The notes under the pieces are model-generated. The model was not told the origin of the DNA, did no database searches, and saw only the letters and a program-made list of their open reading frames with translations. Positions 27,086 to 34,377 of a stretch of DNA of 64,000 nucleotides are shown piece after piece. The stretch lies in NCBI RefSeq assembly GCF_001314605.1, contig NZ_LIHP01000011.1, forward strand, positions 248,001 through 312,000, read 5' to 3'. A program made the position numbers and the translations under genes. The DNA is from Marinobacter sp. HL-58 (GTDB taxonomy: Bacteria > Pseudomonadota > Gammaproteobacteria > Pseudomonadales > Oleiphilaceae). Every line of letters starts with the position of its first letter. Position 1 is the first letter of the stretch.

Positions 27086-27377
27086 TGAGACCCTGAGTGC
27101 TGAGGAGCTTGGCAATAAGCTGCTCCAATCTGTCAAAGAAATGAAAGCGGGCAAAGCGGCGCGAATCAGTCGTGTTGAGCCTAACGAGGTTGCAGAGGCG
27201 CGCAGCAAAACTGGACTAACCCAGATTGAGTTTGCTGAGGTACTGCATATTTCTCCGCGTACCTTGCAGGAATGGGAGCAAGGTCGACGCAAACCCTCCG
27301 GCCCGGCGAAGGCTCTCATCGAGATTGCTTCCCGCCATCCAGAAGTCATCCGGGAAGACCTCAAACTCAGGGGTTAA
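27078..27377 (+). CDS. Orphan HTH antitoxin (HigA/NadS-like)
   Basis: A 99-residue Xre-type protein. The helix-turn-helix is in SKTGLTQIEFAEVLHISPRT followed by LQEWEQGRRKPSGPAKALI, the pattern of antitoxins paired with RelE/HigB toxins. The ATG at 27078 is preferred over a TTG at 27063. Its stop lies in the R'' box of attC 4. The toxin upstream survives only as a stump, so this antitoxin is orphaned and could act only as a regulator or by protecting against related toxins. Confidence 0.8.
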   Translation: MSNETLSAEELGNKLLQSVKEMKAGKAARISRVEPNEVAEARSKTGLTQIEFAEVLHISPRTLQEWEQGRRKPSGPAKALIEIASRHPEVIREDLKLRG

Positions 27378-27443
27378 CAAGCGGCTGTTGTCGGACGCAC
27401 CTACGCTGGCGCTCCGGCACGCCGAAAAGCCAGGGCGTTGGGT
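27372..27443 (+). repeat. attC site 4
   Basis: 72 bp bounded by GGTTAAC (R'', 27372-27378) and GTTGGGT (R', 27437-27443, an exact match to the GTTRRRY core). The arms GCGGCTGTTGTCGG and CCGAAAAGCCAGGGC pair with small bulges. Same length as attC 1. It is the last recognisable attC of the array. Confidence 0.78.
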
Positions 27444-27461
27444 GCATTGAGGATCGTGTTA

Positions 27462-28094
27462 ATGGCGTTGATCAAATTGGCGGGAGTTGCAGTTTTTATT
27501 CTGATCTCGGGCTGCACCTACGGGCCACGAGAGGAGCGAGCATCTATTGAAAATGTGACAGCACGGCCAGAGTCCCTTCAGTTCGCAGTAGCAGTAAACT
27601 ATGCGCGATTCCGGCCTGCAACTGGCATAAACGCATTTCCCAATGGAGGAATACCACAGTATCTCGAACAGGCTGCCATAGTGTACCTCGTTGATGTTTC
27701 GACTGACGATATTGTGGAGATCGCCCGAATCCAGGCACCCGAGCAGTTACAAACAAGTTTTAGTTCTCACTTGACCGGTTGGAAGGGAGAACGGGTATAT
27801 ATTCAGTTGTCCGGTTGCCCAGGCTCTGAATGTTATGGCGACCTCATGCAGTTTCGCCATTATGAGCTCAGCTCCGAGGCGGTGCCTCGAAGTATTGAAT
27901 CCCGCCCCGAGGATGTAGACCGCCCGCCCGGTATGCTCGCACGTGCGCCTGGAGAAGACATATATATGAGAGTCAGCGCTGGCTCACGAGTTATTAGTGT
28001 ACGCACGGATGAATCAGAGCCTTTCGTTGATCATTACATAATTGAGAATTCTGGCGAGCTGGCCCAAACTGGGGCCAACCGAGACTTGGACTGA
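27462..28094 (+). CDS. Predicted lipoprotein, unknown function
   Basis: About 210 residues. The N-terminus MALIKLAGVAVFILISGC is a lipoprotein signal peptide with the lipobox at ISGC. The mature part has no recognised domain; it contains a Cys pair in LSGCPGSECYGDL and an acidic C-terminus. GAGGA lies 9 bases before the ATG. It begins 18 bases after the R' box of attC 4, so it is either the last cassette with its own attC lost or the first chromosomal gene beyond the array. No ACCCAAC box expected of its own attC was seen downstream. Confidence 0.65.
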   Translation: MALIKLAGVAVFILISGCTYGPREERASIENVTARPESLQFAVAVNYARFRPATGINAFPNGGIPQYLEQAAIVYLVDVSTDDIVEIARIQAPEQLQTSFSSHLTGWKGERVYIQLSGCPGSECYGDLMQFRHYELSSEAVPRSIESRPEDVDRPPGMLARAPGEDIYMRVSAGSRVISVRTDESEPFVDHYIIENSGELAQTGANRDLD

Positions 28095-28158
28095 TGACTG
28101 CCCAGCTACTTAATCGATCAGGAAACCTTCTGAAAAAAAGAAACGGATCGGGTAACCC

Positions 28159-28476
28159 ATGTCAGAAATCGCCAACACCCCCAAGCCCCCATACTACGCC
28201 GTCATTTTCAGCAGCCACCGCACAGACGGTGACAACGGCTACGCTGAAATGGCCGAGCAAATGGTGAATCTGGCCGCTGAACAACCGGGTTTTCTGGGCA
28301 TCGAATCCGCCAGGGAGTGCCTGGGCATTACGGTTTCCTATTGGGAAAGCCTTGAGGCCATCCGCAACTGGAAGCAGAACGCGGAGCATCAGGAGGCCCA
28401 GCGGCTTGGCCATCAGCAATGGTATTCCAGTTTTCGAGTGCGGATTGCGAAGGTGGACCGGGAGTACGGGATTTAA
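28159..28476 (+). CDS. Antibiotic biosynthesis monooxygenase-domain protein
   Basis: A 105-residue single-domain protein of the ABM ferredoxin-like fold: YYAVIFSSHRTDGDNGYAEM, EQPGFLGIESAR and SYWESLEAIRNWKQNAEHQE are the typical strands and helix. Such proteins act as small cofactor-free oxygenases or stress proteins; the substrate is unknown. The codon pattern returns to that of the chromosome, so the accessory region ends before here. Confidence 0.8.
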   Translation: MSEIANTPKPPYYAVIFSSHRTDGDNGYAEMAEQMVNLAAEQPGFLGIESARECLGITVSYWESLEAIRNWKQNAEHQEAQRLGHQQWYSSFRVRIAKVDREYGI

Positions 28477-28702
28477 GCCATCTGACCGCATCAAAAAAAT
28501 CCCACGAATGTCGAAAACCGCGATGCCCGATCGACTACTGCCCCGCGATCCGCGAGGCGGAGGACGCCCGCGAATCGTTACTTCTGGAAGTTCGTTACTG
28601 TTGATGCCAGGCCAGCGAACACGATAGTGGGCCAGCCACTTTCTCGCCGTTGGAAATTACCTCCCAAAAGATCTAGTTTTATACACAGGGAGGTGACGTG
28701 CC

Positions 28703-29743
28703 ATGCGTCAGGAACATGTCCAGGAACCGGACGACAGCTTGCCGGAACACAGCGAAGGCATCCGGGTTGGCCGTGAGTTGCTCGCCGCCACGAAGCCCTA
28801 CGTTGAAAAGTCTGCCGCCAGAAGCTGGTGGCTTGTCGGCTCAACTTTTGTTTTGATGATTGCAGCCCTGACCGCTGCCGGGCTGATCCAGTGGTGGCCT
28901 CTCAGGCTGGTGTTTTCAGTATTGGGCGCCCTGCTGATGGTGCGTACCTTCATCACCTTTCACGATTACCTGCACCGCGCAATTCTCACCAACTCCCGGG
29001 CTGCCTACTGGCTTTTCCACGCTTTTGGCGCTCTGATGCTGACACCAACGCGTTCCTGGCTTGCCAGCCATAACTATCACCACGGCCATGTGGGCCAGAT
29101 TTCGGAGGCCAGCGTGGGCGCTTTTCCGCTGATAACCGCCCGCATGTGGCGGGAGGCAACGCCGTGGCAGCGATTTACCTATCGCGCCCAGCGCAACCCG
29201 CTGGTGGTGCTGCTAAGCTACCCGATTGTGTTCGGTCTCAATATTACGCTCCTACCCCTGCTGAAGAACCCCCGCAAGCACCTCGACTTTGTGGCAGCAC
29301 TGGTCAGTCACTTCGCGTTGATCGCGGTGGTATGGGCGCTCGGCGGGTTCAGCATGGTGTTCTTTGTGATCCTGCTGCCCATGACCCTTGCCTCCGCGAT
29401 GGGCAGCTACCTGTTTTTTGCCCAGCACAGCTTCCGGCGCATGCAGATTGCCTCCCCCGAGGCCTGGAACTATTACCGGGGGGCCATGGAGTCGTCCAGT
29501 TACATGCGGATGAACAAGGTGATGCAATGGTTTACCGGCAATATCGGCTACCACCATATTCACCACCTCAACGTTCGAATTCCCTTCTACCGCCTTCCCG
29601 AGGCGATGGCGGATATTCCCGAGCTGCAATCTCCGCTGGTAACAACCCTGGCACCCGGCGACATTGCAGACTGCTTCCGGTATGCGCTCTGGGATGAGGA
29701 CAAACAGCGCATGGTGTCCTATCGGGAGGCCAATCCGGCTTGA
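28703..29743 (+). CDS. Membrane fatty acid desaturase-family protein
   Basis: A 346-residue integral membrane di-iron enzyme. The three His boxes are HDYLH (about residue 89), HNYHH and HHIHH, and there are two pairs of hydrophobic segments. It probably introduces a double bond or hydroxyl into a fatty acyl chain, using O2 and reduced ferredoxin or similar. GGGAGGTG precedes the ATG. The 226-base gap before it holds no recognised site apart from a possible coding relic. The exact substrate is unknown. Confidence 0.82.
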   Translation: MRQEHVQEPDDSLPEHSEGIRVGRELLAATKPYVEKSAARSWWLVGSTFVLMIAALTAAGLIQWWPLRLVFSVLGALLMVRTFITFHDYLHRAILTNSRAAYWLFHAFGALMLTPTRSWLASHNYHHGHVGQISEASVGAFPLITARMWREATPWQRFTYRAQRNPLVVLLSYPIVFGLNITLLPLLKNPRKHLDFVAALVSHFALIAVVWALGGFSMVFFVILLPMTLASAMGSYLFFAQHSFRRMQIASPEAWNYYRGAMESSSYMRMNKVMQWFTGNIGYHHIHHLNVRIPFYRLPEAMADIPELQSPLVTTLAPGDIADCFRYALWDEDKQRMVSYREANPA

Positions 29744-29751
29744 CGACACTG

Positions 29752-30585
29752 TCACGATTGCGGCGGTTGTCGTGACAGGGCGCGGATTTCACTGCGCAAA
29801 GCGCTGACCTCATCCCGGAGCGCGATCAGCTGTTTGGCCCCGGCCACTTCGGCGTCGTTACTTTCGGCATCGCGCCCGACGAAGAAAGTGGCAAGCGCTG
29901 CCGTCACGTAGCCAAAGACTCCAAAAGCATACAGCGCCAGAAAGCCACAGAGTAAACGCCCTTCCGCAGTCTGCGGCCAGTACTCCGAGCCCATGGTTGC
30001 CATGATCATGGCAGTCCACCACAGCGACTCGATATAGCTGTCGAGACCTCCGGGCACCTCGTTCTCAAAAGCGTACATTCCGGCTGCGCCTGCGAAGGTG
30101 ACGAGTAAAGTGAGGGCGATTACATATCCGAAGCCCCGTCGGCTCAGGCTGGCGCCCAGCGCCTTCATACCGCGATTCAGGGAAGTGACGACCCGCACCA
30201 GTCTTAATCCGCGCCCCGCCCTTGCCAGGCGGAGCAACCGGAATACACGGAAAATGCGGAAGATCCGCAGGGCGGGGAGCAAAAGGGCAATCGCGGTCAG
30301 CCAGTTACCTTTCAGGTAAACGAACCTGTCCGGAGCCAGTACCAGCTTTACAGCGAAATCGATAATAAAAACGACCCAGATGGCCGTACCGAGGAAATAG
30401 AACAGCGCGCTCTCGCCCCGAACCAGCTCTACTATCAATAGCACCAGCCACACGAATGCGAGGACCAGCATGGGCGTTTCCAGCCAGCCCTCCAGACGCT
30501 GGAGCAACTCGTAACGCTCCCGTTTCAGCTTTTCTTCATCAGGGGCGTTTGCACCAGGTTTTTGTTGAGTGTCTTCCTTGCTCAT
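29752..30585 (-). CDS. Voltage-gated-type ion channel
   Basis: A 277-residue six-helix channel subunit. The S4-like helix is arginine-rich (RIFRIFRVFRLLRLARAG). The pore region reads MATMGSEYWPQT where canonical K+ channels have T-V-G-Y-G-D, so the selectivity filter is non-standard. After S6 a short cytoplasmic coiled coil (LIALRDEVSALRSEIRALSR) could assemble the tetramer. It is annotated as potassium channel/ion transporter in relatives; ion preference is open. It is convergent with the desaturase, the stops being a few bases apart. Confidence 0.83.
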   Translation of the reverse strand: MSKEDTQQKPGANAPDEEKLKRERYELLQRLEGWLETPMLVLAFVWLVLLIVELVRGESALFYFLGTAIWVVFIIDFAVKLVLAPDRFVYLKGNWLTAIALLLPALRIFRIFRVFRLLRLARAGRGLRLVRVVTSLNRGMKALGASLSRRGFGYVIALTLLVTFAGAAGMYAFENEVPGGLDSYIESLWWTAMIMATMGSEYWPQTAEGRLLCGFLALYAFGVFGYVTAALATFFVGRDAESNDAEVAGAKQLIALRDEVSALRSEIRALSRQPPQS

Positions 30586-30701
30586 CGGATATTCTCCCGT
30601 TTAACCCATCCAGGTAGGCCGGCCCCTGAATCAGCGCTTGTCAGCCTCCCGCCACCATGCTTCACTCAGCAGACGCGAACCCGCTTCCCAGGAGACTGCT
30701 T

Positions 30702-31385
30702 ATGTCCGGCCCTGTTACTCGTTCAATACTACCATCCGGTGCCAGGCGGCTATGGCTGTCGCTGTTCGGCATCGCGATTCTGAGCGGGTGTTCGTCACTG
30801 TACTACGACACCATGGAAAAATTCGGGTATGAAAAACGCGACATCCTGGTGGACCGGGTGGAAGACGCGCGGAACAGCCAGAATGATGTTCAGGAAACTT
30901 TCCGTTCGTCTCTGGAGCGCTTCCAGAGCGTGGTGGATACGCCGGACACCGAGCTGAAGGAACAGTACGCCGAGATCAGCGATGCTTATGAAGACAGCAA
31001 GTCGAGCGCGGAAAAAGTCCGCGACCGTATCGACAAGGTGGAAGACGTCGCAGAGGCTCTTTTCGATGAATGGGAGGATGAACTTGATCAGTACGAAAGC
31101 GATTCTCTGCGTCGTAACAGCGAACAGCAGCTCGATGAAACCCGCACCCAGTACAACCAGCTGATCAGCCGCATGCACGAAGCCGAAGAACGCATGGACC
31201 CGGTTCTGCAGGCATTTCAGGATCAGGTGCTGTATCTCAAGCATAACCTCAATGCCCAGGCGATTGGCTCCCTGGAAAACGAACTGGTGAATATCCGCCA
31301 GGACGTGGATGCGCTGATTCGCAACATGGAACAATCAGTCTCGGAATCTGAGGCGTTTATCCGGCGTTTCCGCGAAGGCGGGTAA
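30702..31385 (+). CDS. DUF2959-family lipoprotein
   Basis: About 227 residues. A signal peptide ends in the lipobox AILSGC. The mature protein is almost wholly charged alpha-helix, predicted coiled coil, with SSLYYDTMEKFGYEKRDILV at its start, the usual beginning of DUF2959 proteins. Function unknown; probably periplasmic and membrane-anchored. The ATG at 30702 has AGGAG 7 bases upstream and is preferred to the ATG at 30657. It is divergent from the channel gene. Confidence 0.83.
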   Translation: MSGPVTRSILPSGARRLWLSLFGIAILSGCSSLYYDTMEKFGYEKRDILVDRVEDARNSQNDVQETFRSSLERFQSVVDTPDTELKEQYAEISDAYEDSKSSAEKVRDRIDKVEDVAEALFDEWEDELDQYESDSLRRNSEQQLDETRTQYNQLISRMHEAEERMDPVLQAFQDQVLYLKHNLNAQAIGSLENELVNIRQDVDALIRNMEQSVSESEAFIRRFREGG

Positions 31386-31699
31386 CGAGCCAACACCCTC
31401 AAGGAGATGATATTCATCCCTGTTACCTCACTGCACTGGCTGGCACCCGCGAACGCGAGATCGGTGGTCGCCTTGATCTGATCGTAGTACCTGGAGGCCG
31501 CATTTACACCCATATCAGTGTGATTACTGGCGGTAGGGCTGATCAACTGGGCCAGCTGAGTCCAGGCCTCCGCAGACTGGCGGTCCTGTTGATAAGCTGT
31601 GAAAGCCGGCGACTCCGGTTCAGGGGGCTTGTCACTTAAATACACTGAGTTAAGCTGTTCATAAATGCACCAGCAAGGTAACTCAGGACTATGGGACAA
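31386..31699 (-). other. Possible decayed coding sequence on the minus strand
   Basis: This 305-base gap holds an open minus-strand frame (31699 down to 31223) whose first part reads SAEAWTQLAQLISPTASNHT and MGVNAASRYYDQIKATTDLA. Its composition looks like real protein, but the frame runs on through the 3' end of the DUF2959 gene and has no clear ribosome site. It may be the relic of a small gene. No family was recognised, and no other feature was seen in the gap. Confidence 0.3.
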
Positions 31700-32767
31700 A
31701 CCTCGGAAAACTTCAGCAATAGGCTACCGACCATTCCCCCACTGGACCCTGACCGTGTCTCGCTTATTGAGAAGGAAGGATTGACTGTCAAACAACTGGA
31801 GCCCCTTGGCGTTGAAATATACGGTGCTGATGTTCGTTCCAGGCTGCCCGAGCCTGTCATTGAAGCCCTGGAAGTGGAAATGGCGAATCGGGGCTTCATC
31901 GTCTTTAAACATCAGGCTGGCCTGTCCGCTGATGAGCTGGTTGAAGTGAGCAAATGGTGGGGGGCTCACCAGATTCATTCCACCCATGGTGTTCATCCTG
32001 CAACGCCCGAAAGGAACAGGCACATCTTCCGCTGTTCCAACGACGCTCGCCACGGCATCCTTGGTGTTGGGCCGCAGTGGCATAACGATGGCAGTTTTGA
32101 AGCGGCCACATTCTCGCACTCGGCATACTACATGGCTCGGGCACCTGAACAGGGAGGCGGTACCCACTTTGCCCATCAGGGAGCTGCCTTTGATGTTCTT
32201 CCAAAGGAAAAGCAGGAATTCTGGGAACGCCTTGTTTCTGTCAATTCGGCTTCAAGCGTGACTCATCCGTTAGTCCACACCCACCCCATTTCCGGAAAAA
32301 AGAGCGTGTGGCTTCATCTGGGGATGACCGGTGCCGTTATCGAGAGGCTGCCGGAAGATGATTTATCAATAGATGAACTGAAAAAAGAACCAGCAACCAC
32401 GGACAGATTTCGCCTGCTGACAGAAGATGAAATGAAGCAGCTATTCAATGACTATAACGATCTTATGAATGCCTCTTTCGAGAAGGGATACGGGATACGT
32501 TATCACTACGACACCGGTGACCTGCTCTACATCGACAACTGGGCAGTCGCTCACAGGGCTGCGCCTGAAGCTCATATGCCTGTCGAAAAACAGGGACTGA
32601 GGATTATGGACCGTGTCACCATCAAATCGAAGCAGGACCTGGCTCCTCACTTTGGATTGCCTCAGTACATCAATATAAACGGGCCTCATCCATTCAATAA
32701 GGATGGTGTATGGCAGGCTGGTGGTGTGGGCTTTCGGTGGAAAGATGACATCCGCCTGCAAAATTAA
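31691..32767 (+). CDS. TauD/TfdA-family Fe(II)/2-oxoglutarate dioxygenase
   Basis: A 358-residue dioxygenase. The metal triad is visible: HND in GPQWHNDGSF and the distal His in NWAVAHRAAP; the Arg in KQGLRIMDRV should bind 2-oxoglutarate. The family hydroxylates taurine, alkyl sulfates, aryloxyacids or natural-product intermediates. No sulfur transport genes are nearby, so the substrate is not indicated. The gene stands alone. A 181-base gap without recognisable features follows it. Confidence 0.85.
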   Translation: MGQTSENFSNRLPTIPPLDPDRVSLIEKEGLTVKQLEPLGVEIYGADVRSRLPEPVIEALEVEMANRGFIVFKHQAGLSADELVEVSKWWGAHQIHSTHGVHPATPERNRHIFRCSNDARHGILGVGPQWHNDGSFEAATFSHSAYYMARAPEQGGGTHFAHQGAAFDVLPKEKQEFWERLVSVNSASSVTHPLVHTHPISGKKSVWLHLGMTGAVIERLPEDDLSIDELKKEPATTDRFRLLTEDEMKQLFNDYNDLMNASFEKGYGIRYHYDTGDLLYIDNWAVAHRAAPEAHMPVEKQGLRIMDRVTIKSKQDLAPHFGLPQYININGPHPFNKDGVWQAGGVGFRWKDDIRLQN

Positions 32768-32948
32768 TCCATGGCGTAAAATCAGGTCTTCCAGTCCACT
32801 GGCGCGCGAGGATCGGGCTGGCTTGGCTGCTCAGTGGCTGCAGCGTTGACATACCCCCGGTTCTGCTTTTTTTCTCTCGCTGTCGATTTCCGCCGGCACC
32901 AACCGACTACCCAGTGAAGTCACACGACAATCACTGGAGAACGACAGT

Positions 32949-33770
32949 ATGAAATACATGTTGATGCGCAAAGCCGATGCTGACACCGAGAACGCCGTGC
33001 TACCCACCGAAGAAGTCCTGCAGGCCATGGCGGACTACAATGAGCGCATGACCCAGGCCGGCGTGTTTGCCGGCGGCGACGGTTTGCGGCCAACGCGAGA
33101 GGGTTGCCGCATTCAATTCCGCAATGGAGAGCCCACGGTTATCAACGGGCCGTTCGAGCAGACCAGCGAGCTTCTGGCGGGCTACAGTGTGCTCGAAGTG
33201 GATTCCCTCGAAGACGCCATCGCCTGGGCGAAGCAGTGGCCAAAGGAGGATGCCGGCGGCAATGCTACCCTGGAGTTACGCCGTTACTTCACCATGGAGG
33301 ATTTCGAGCCCGGCCCGGCGCTGGAGAAGCATCGCGCCCAGGAAAAACTGCCCCGGGAGATGAACGTACATGTGGCCTTCGGCGGCAACTGCCGGGAAGC
33401 GATGGAATTCTATGCCGAGGTAACCGCAGGCCACCTTGAAGCCATGATTACCTACGGGAAAACTCCCGCAGCGGCGGACGTGCCCGCAGAAATGCATGAC
33501 CGCATCGTCCACGCCTCCCTCAACATCCGGGGCCGCCGGCTGATGGGTGCCGATATGGGCGGTGAGTGCTATCAGCCACCCCAGGGTGCCCAGGTTCATC
33601 TTGAGTACGACACCCCCGACCAGGCGGAACGGGTTTTCCGGGCACTGTGCGAGGACGGCACGGTGATCATGCCGTTCGAGCAGACTTTCTGGGCCAACCG
33701 TTTCGGAATGACCAGGGACCGCTTTGGCATACAGTGGATGATCAGCAACGACATTGCCCAGGGCCAGTAA
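32949..33770 (+). CDS. YCII-VOC fusion protein
   Basis: A 273-residue two-domain protein. Residues 1-115 are a YCII-type ferredoxin-like domain (MKYMLMRKADADTENAV, VINGPFEQTSELLAGY). From about 135 a PhnB-like VOC (glyoxalase/bleomycin resistance fold) domain follows (HVAFGGNCREAMEFYAEV, FEQTFWANRFGMTRDRFGI). Both folds are found in small enzymes and sensors; fusions of this kind have no fixed function. AGTAT and a weak GGAG precede the ATG. It is followed at 24 bases by a second VOC gene, so the two form an operon. Confidence 0.83.
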   Translation: MKYMLMRKADADTENAVLPTEEVLQAMADYNERMTQAGVFAGGDGLRPTREGCRIQFRNGEPTVINGPFEQTSELLAGYSVLEVDSLEDAIAWAKQWPKEDAGGNATLELRRYFTMEDFEPGPALEKHRAQEKLPREMNVHVAFGGNCREAMEFYAEVTAGHLEAMITYGKTPAAADVPAEMHDRIVHASLNIRGRRLMGADMGGECYQPPQGAQVHLEYDTPDQAERVFRALCEDGTVIMPFEQTFWANRFGMTRDRFGIQWMISNDIAQGQ

Positions 33771-33794
33771 GGGACAACAACAGGGAGACAGGCA

Positions 33795-34283
33795 ATGACC
33801 AAGCGCGCAAAAAACACCATATGCCTCTGGTATGACGGCGATGCCGAAGAAGCGGCACGGTTCTACGCGGAGACTTTCCCCGACTCATCGATTGACGCCG
33901 TTCACCTTGCGCCAGGAGATTACCCTTCCGGAGCGCAGGGGGATGTGTTAACAGTGGAGTTCACCGTAATGGGCATCCCCTGCCTGGGGCTCAACGGTGG
34001 CCCCACCTTCAAGCACAGTGAGGCGTTCTCGTTTCAGGTTGCCACCTGTGATCAGGAAGAAACCGATCGTTACTGGAACGCGATCATTAACAACGGCGGC
34101 GAAGCAAGCGCCTGCGGTTGGTGCAGGGACAAATGGGGTCTGTCCTGGCAGATTACGCCGGCGGTTTTAATGGAAGCGATAGCCGATCCGGACCCGGCAG
34201 CCGCCAAGCGGGCATTCGAAGCCATGATGACAATGGGCAAGATCGACATCGCCGCCATTGAGGCTGCACGGCGGCCAGTGTAA
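33795..34283 (+). CDS. PhnB-like VOC-family protein
   Basis: A 162-residue protein of the 3-demethylubiquinone-methyltransferase-like VOC group: ICLWYDGDAEEAARFYAETF, GIPCLGLNGGPTFKHSEAFS and DKWGLSWQITP are characteristic. The C-terminal AFEAMMTMGKIDIAAIEAA is a family tail that recurs as a relic at 37905. Function is unknown; dioxygenase, isomerase or resistance roles are possible. Same operon as the YCII-VOC gene. Confidence 0.85.
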   Translation: MTKRAKNTICLWYDGDAEEAARFYAETFPDSSIDAVHLAPGDYPSGAQGDVLTVEFTVMGIPCLGLNGGPTFKHSEAFSFQVATCDQEETDRYWNAIINNGGEASACGWCRDKWGLSWQITPAVLMEAIADPDPAAAKRAFEAMMTMGKIDIAAIEAARRPV

Positions 34284-34377
34284 AAACCGCGATGGCCTTC
34301 CCCCGGCTTTTTCCACGCGAATAGTAGCTATACTATTGGATTCGTAACGTGGCGAGGAAGTGTCAGGGGGATCCGGA

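Noticed and set aside
28500..28610. Short frame ending REAEDARESLLLEVRYC before the desaturase gene
   Set aside because: It looks faintly protein-like but has no start, no recognised family and under 40 residues of convincing sequence.
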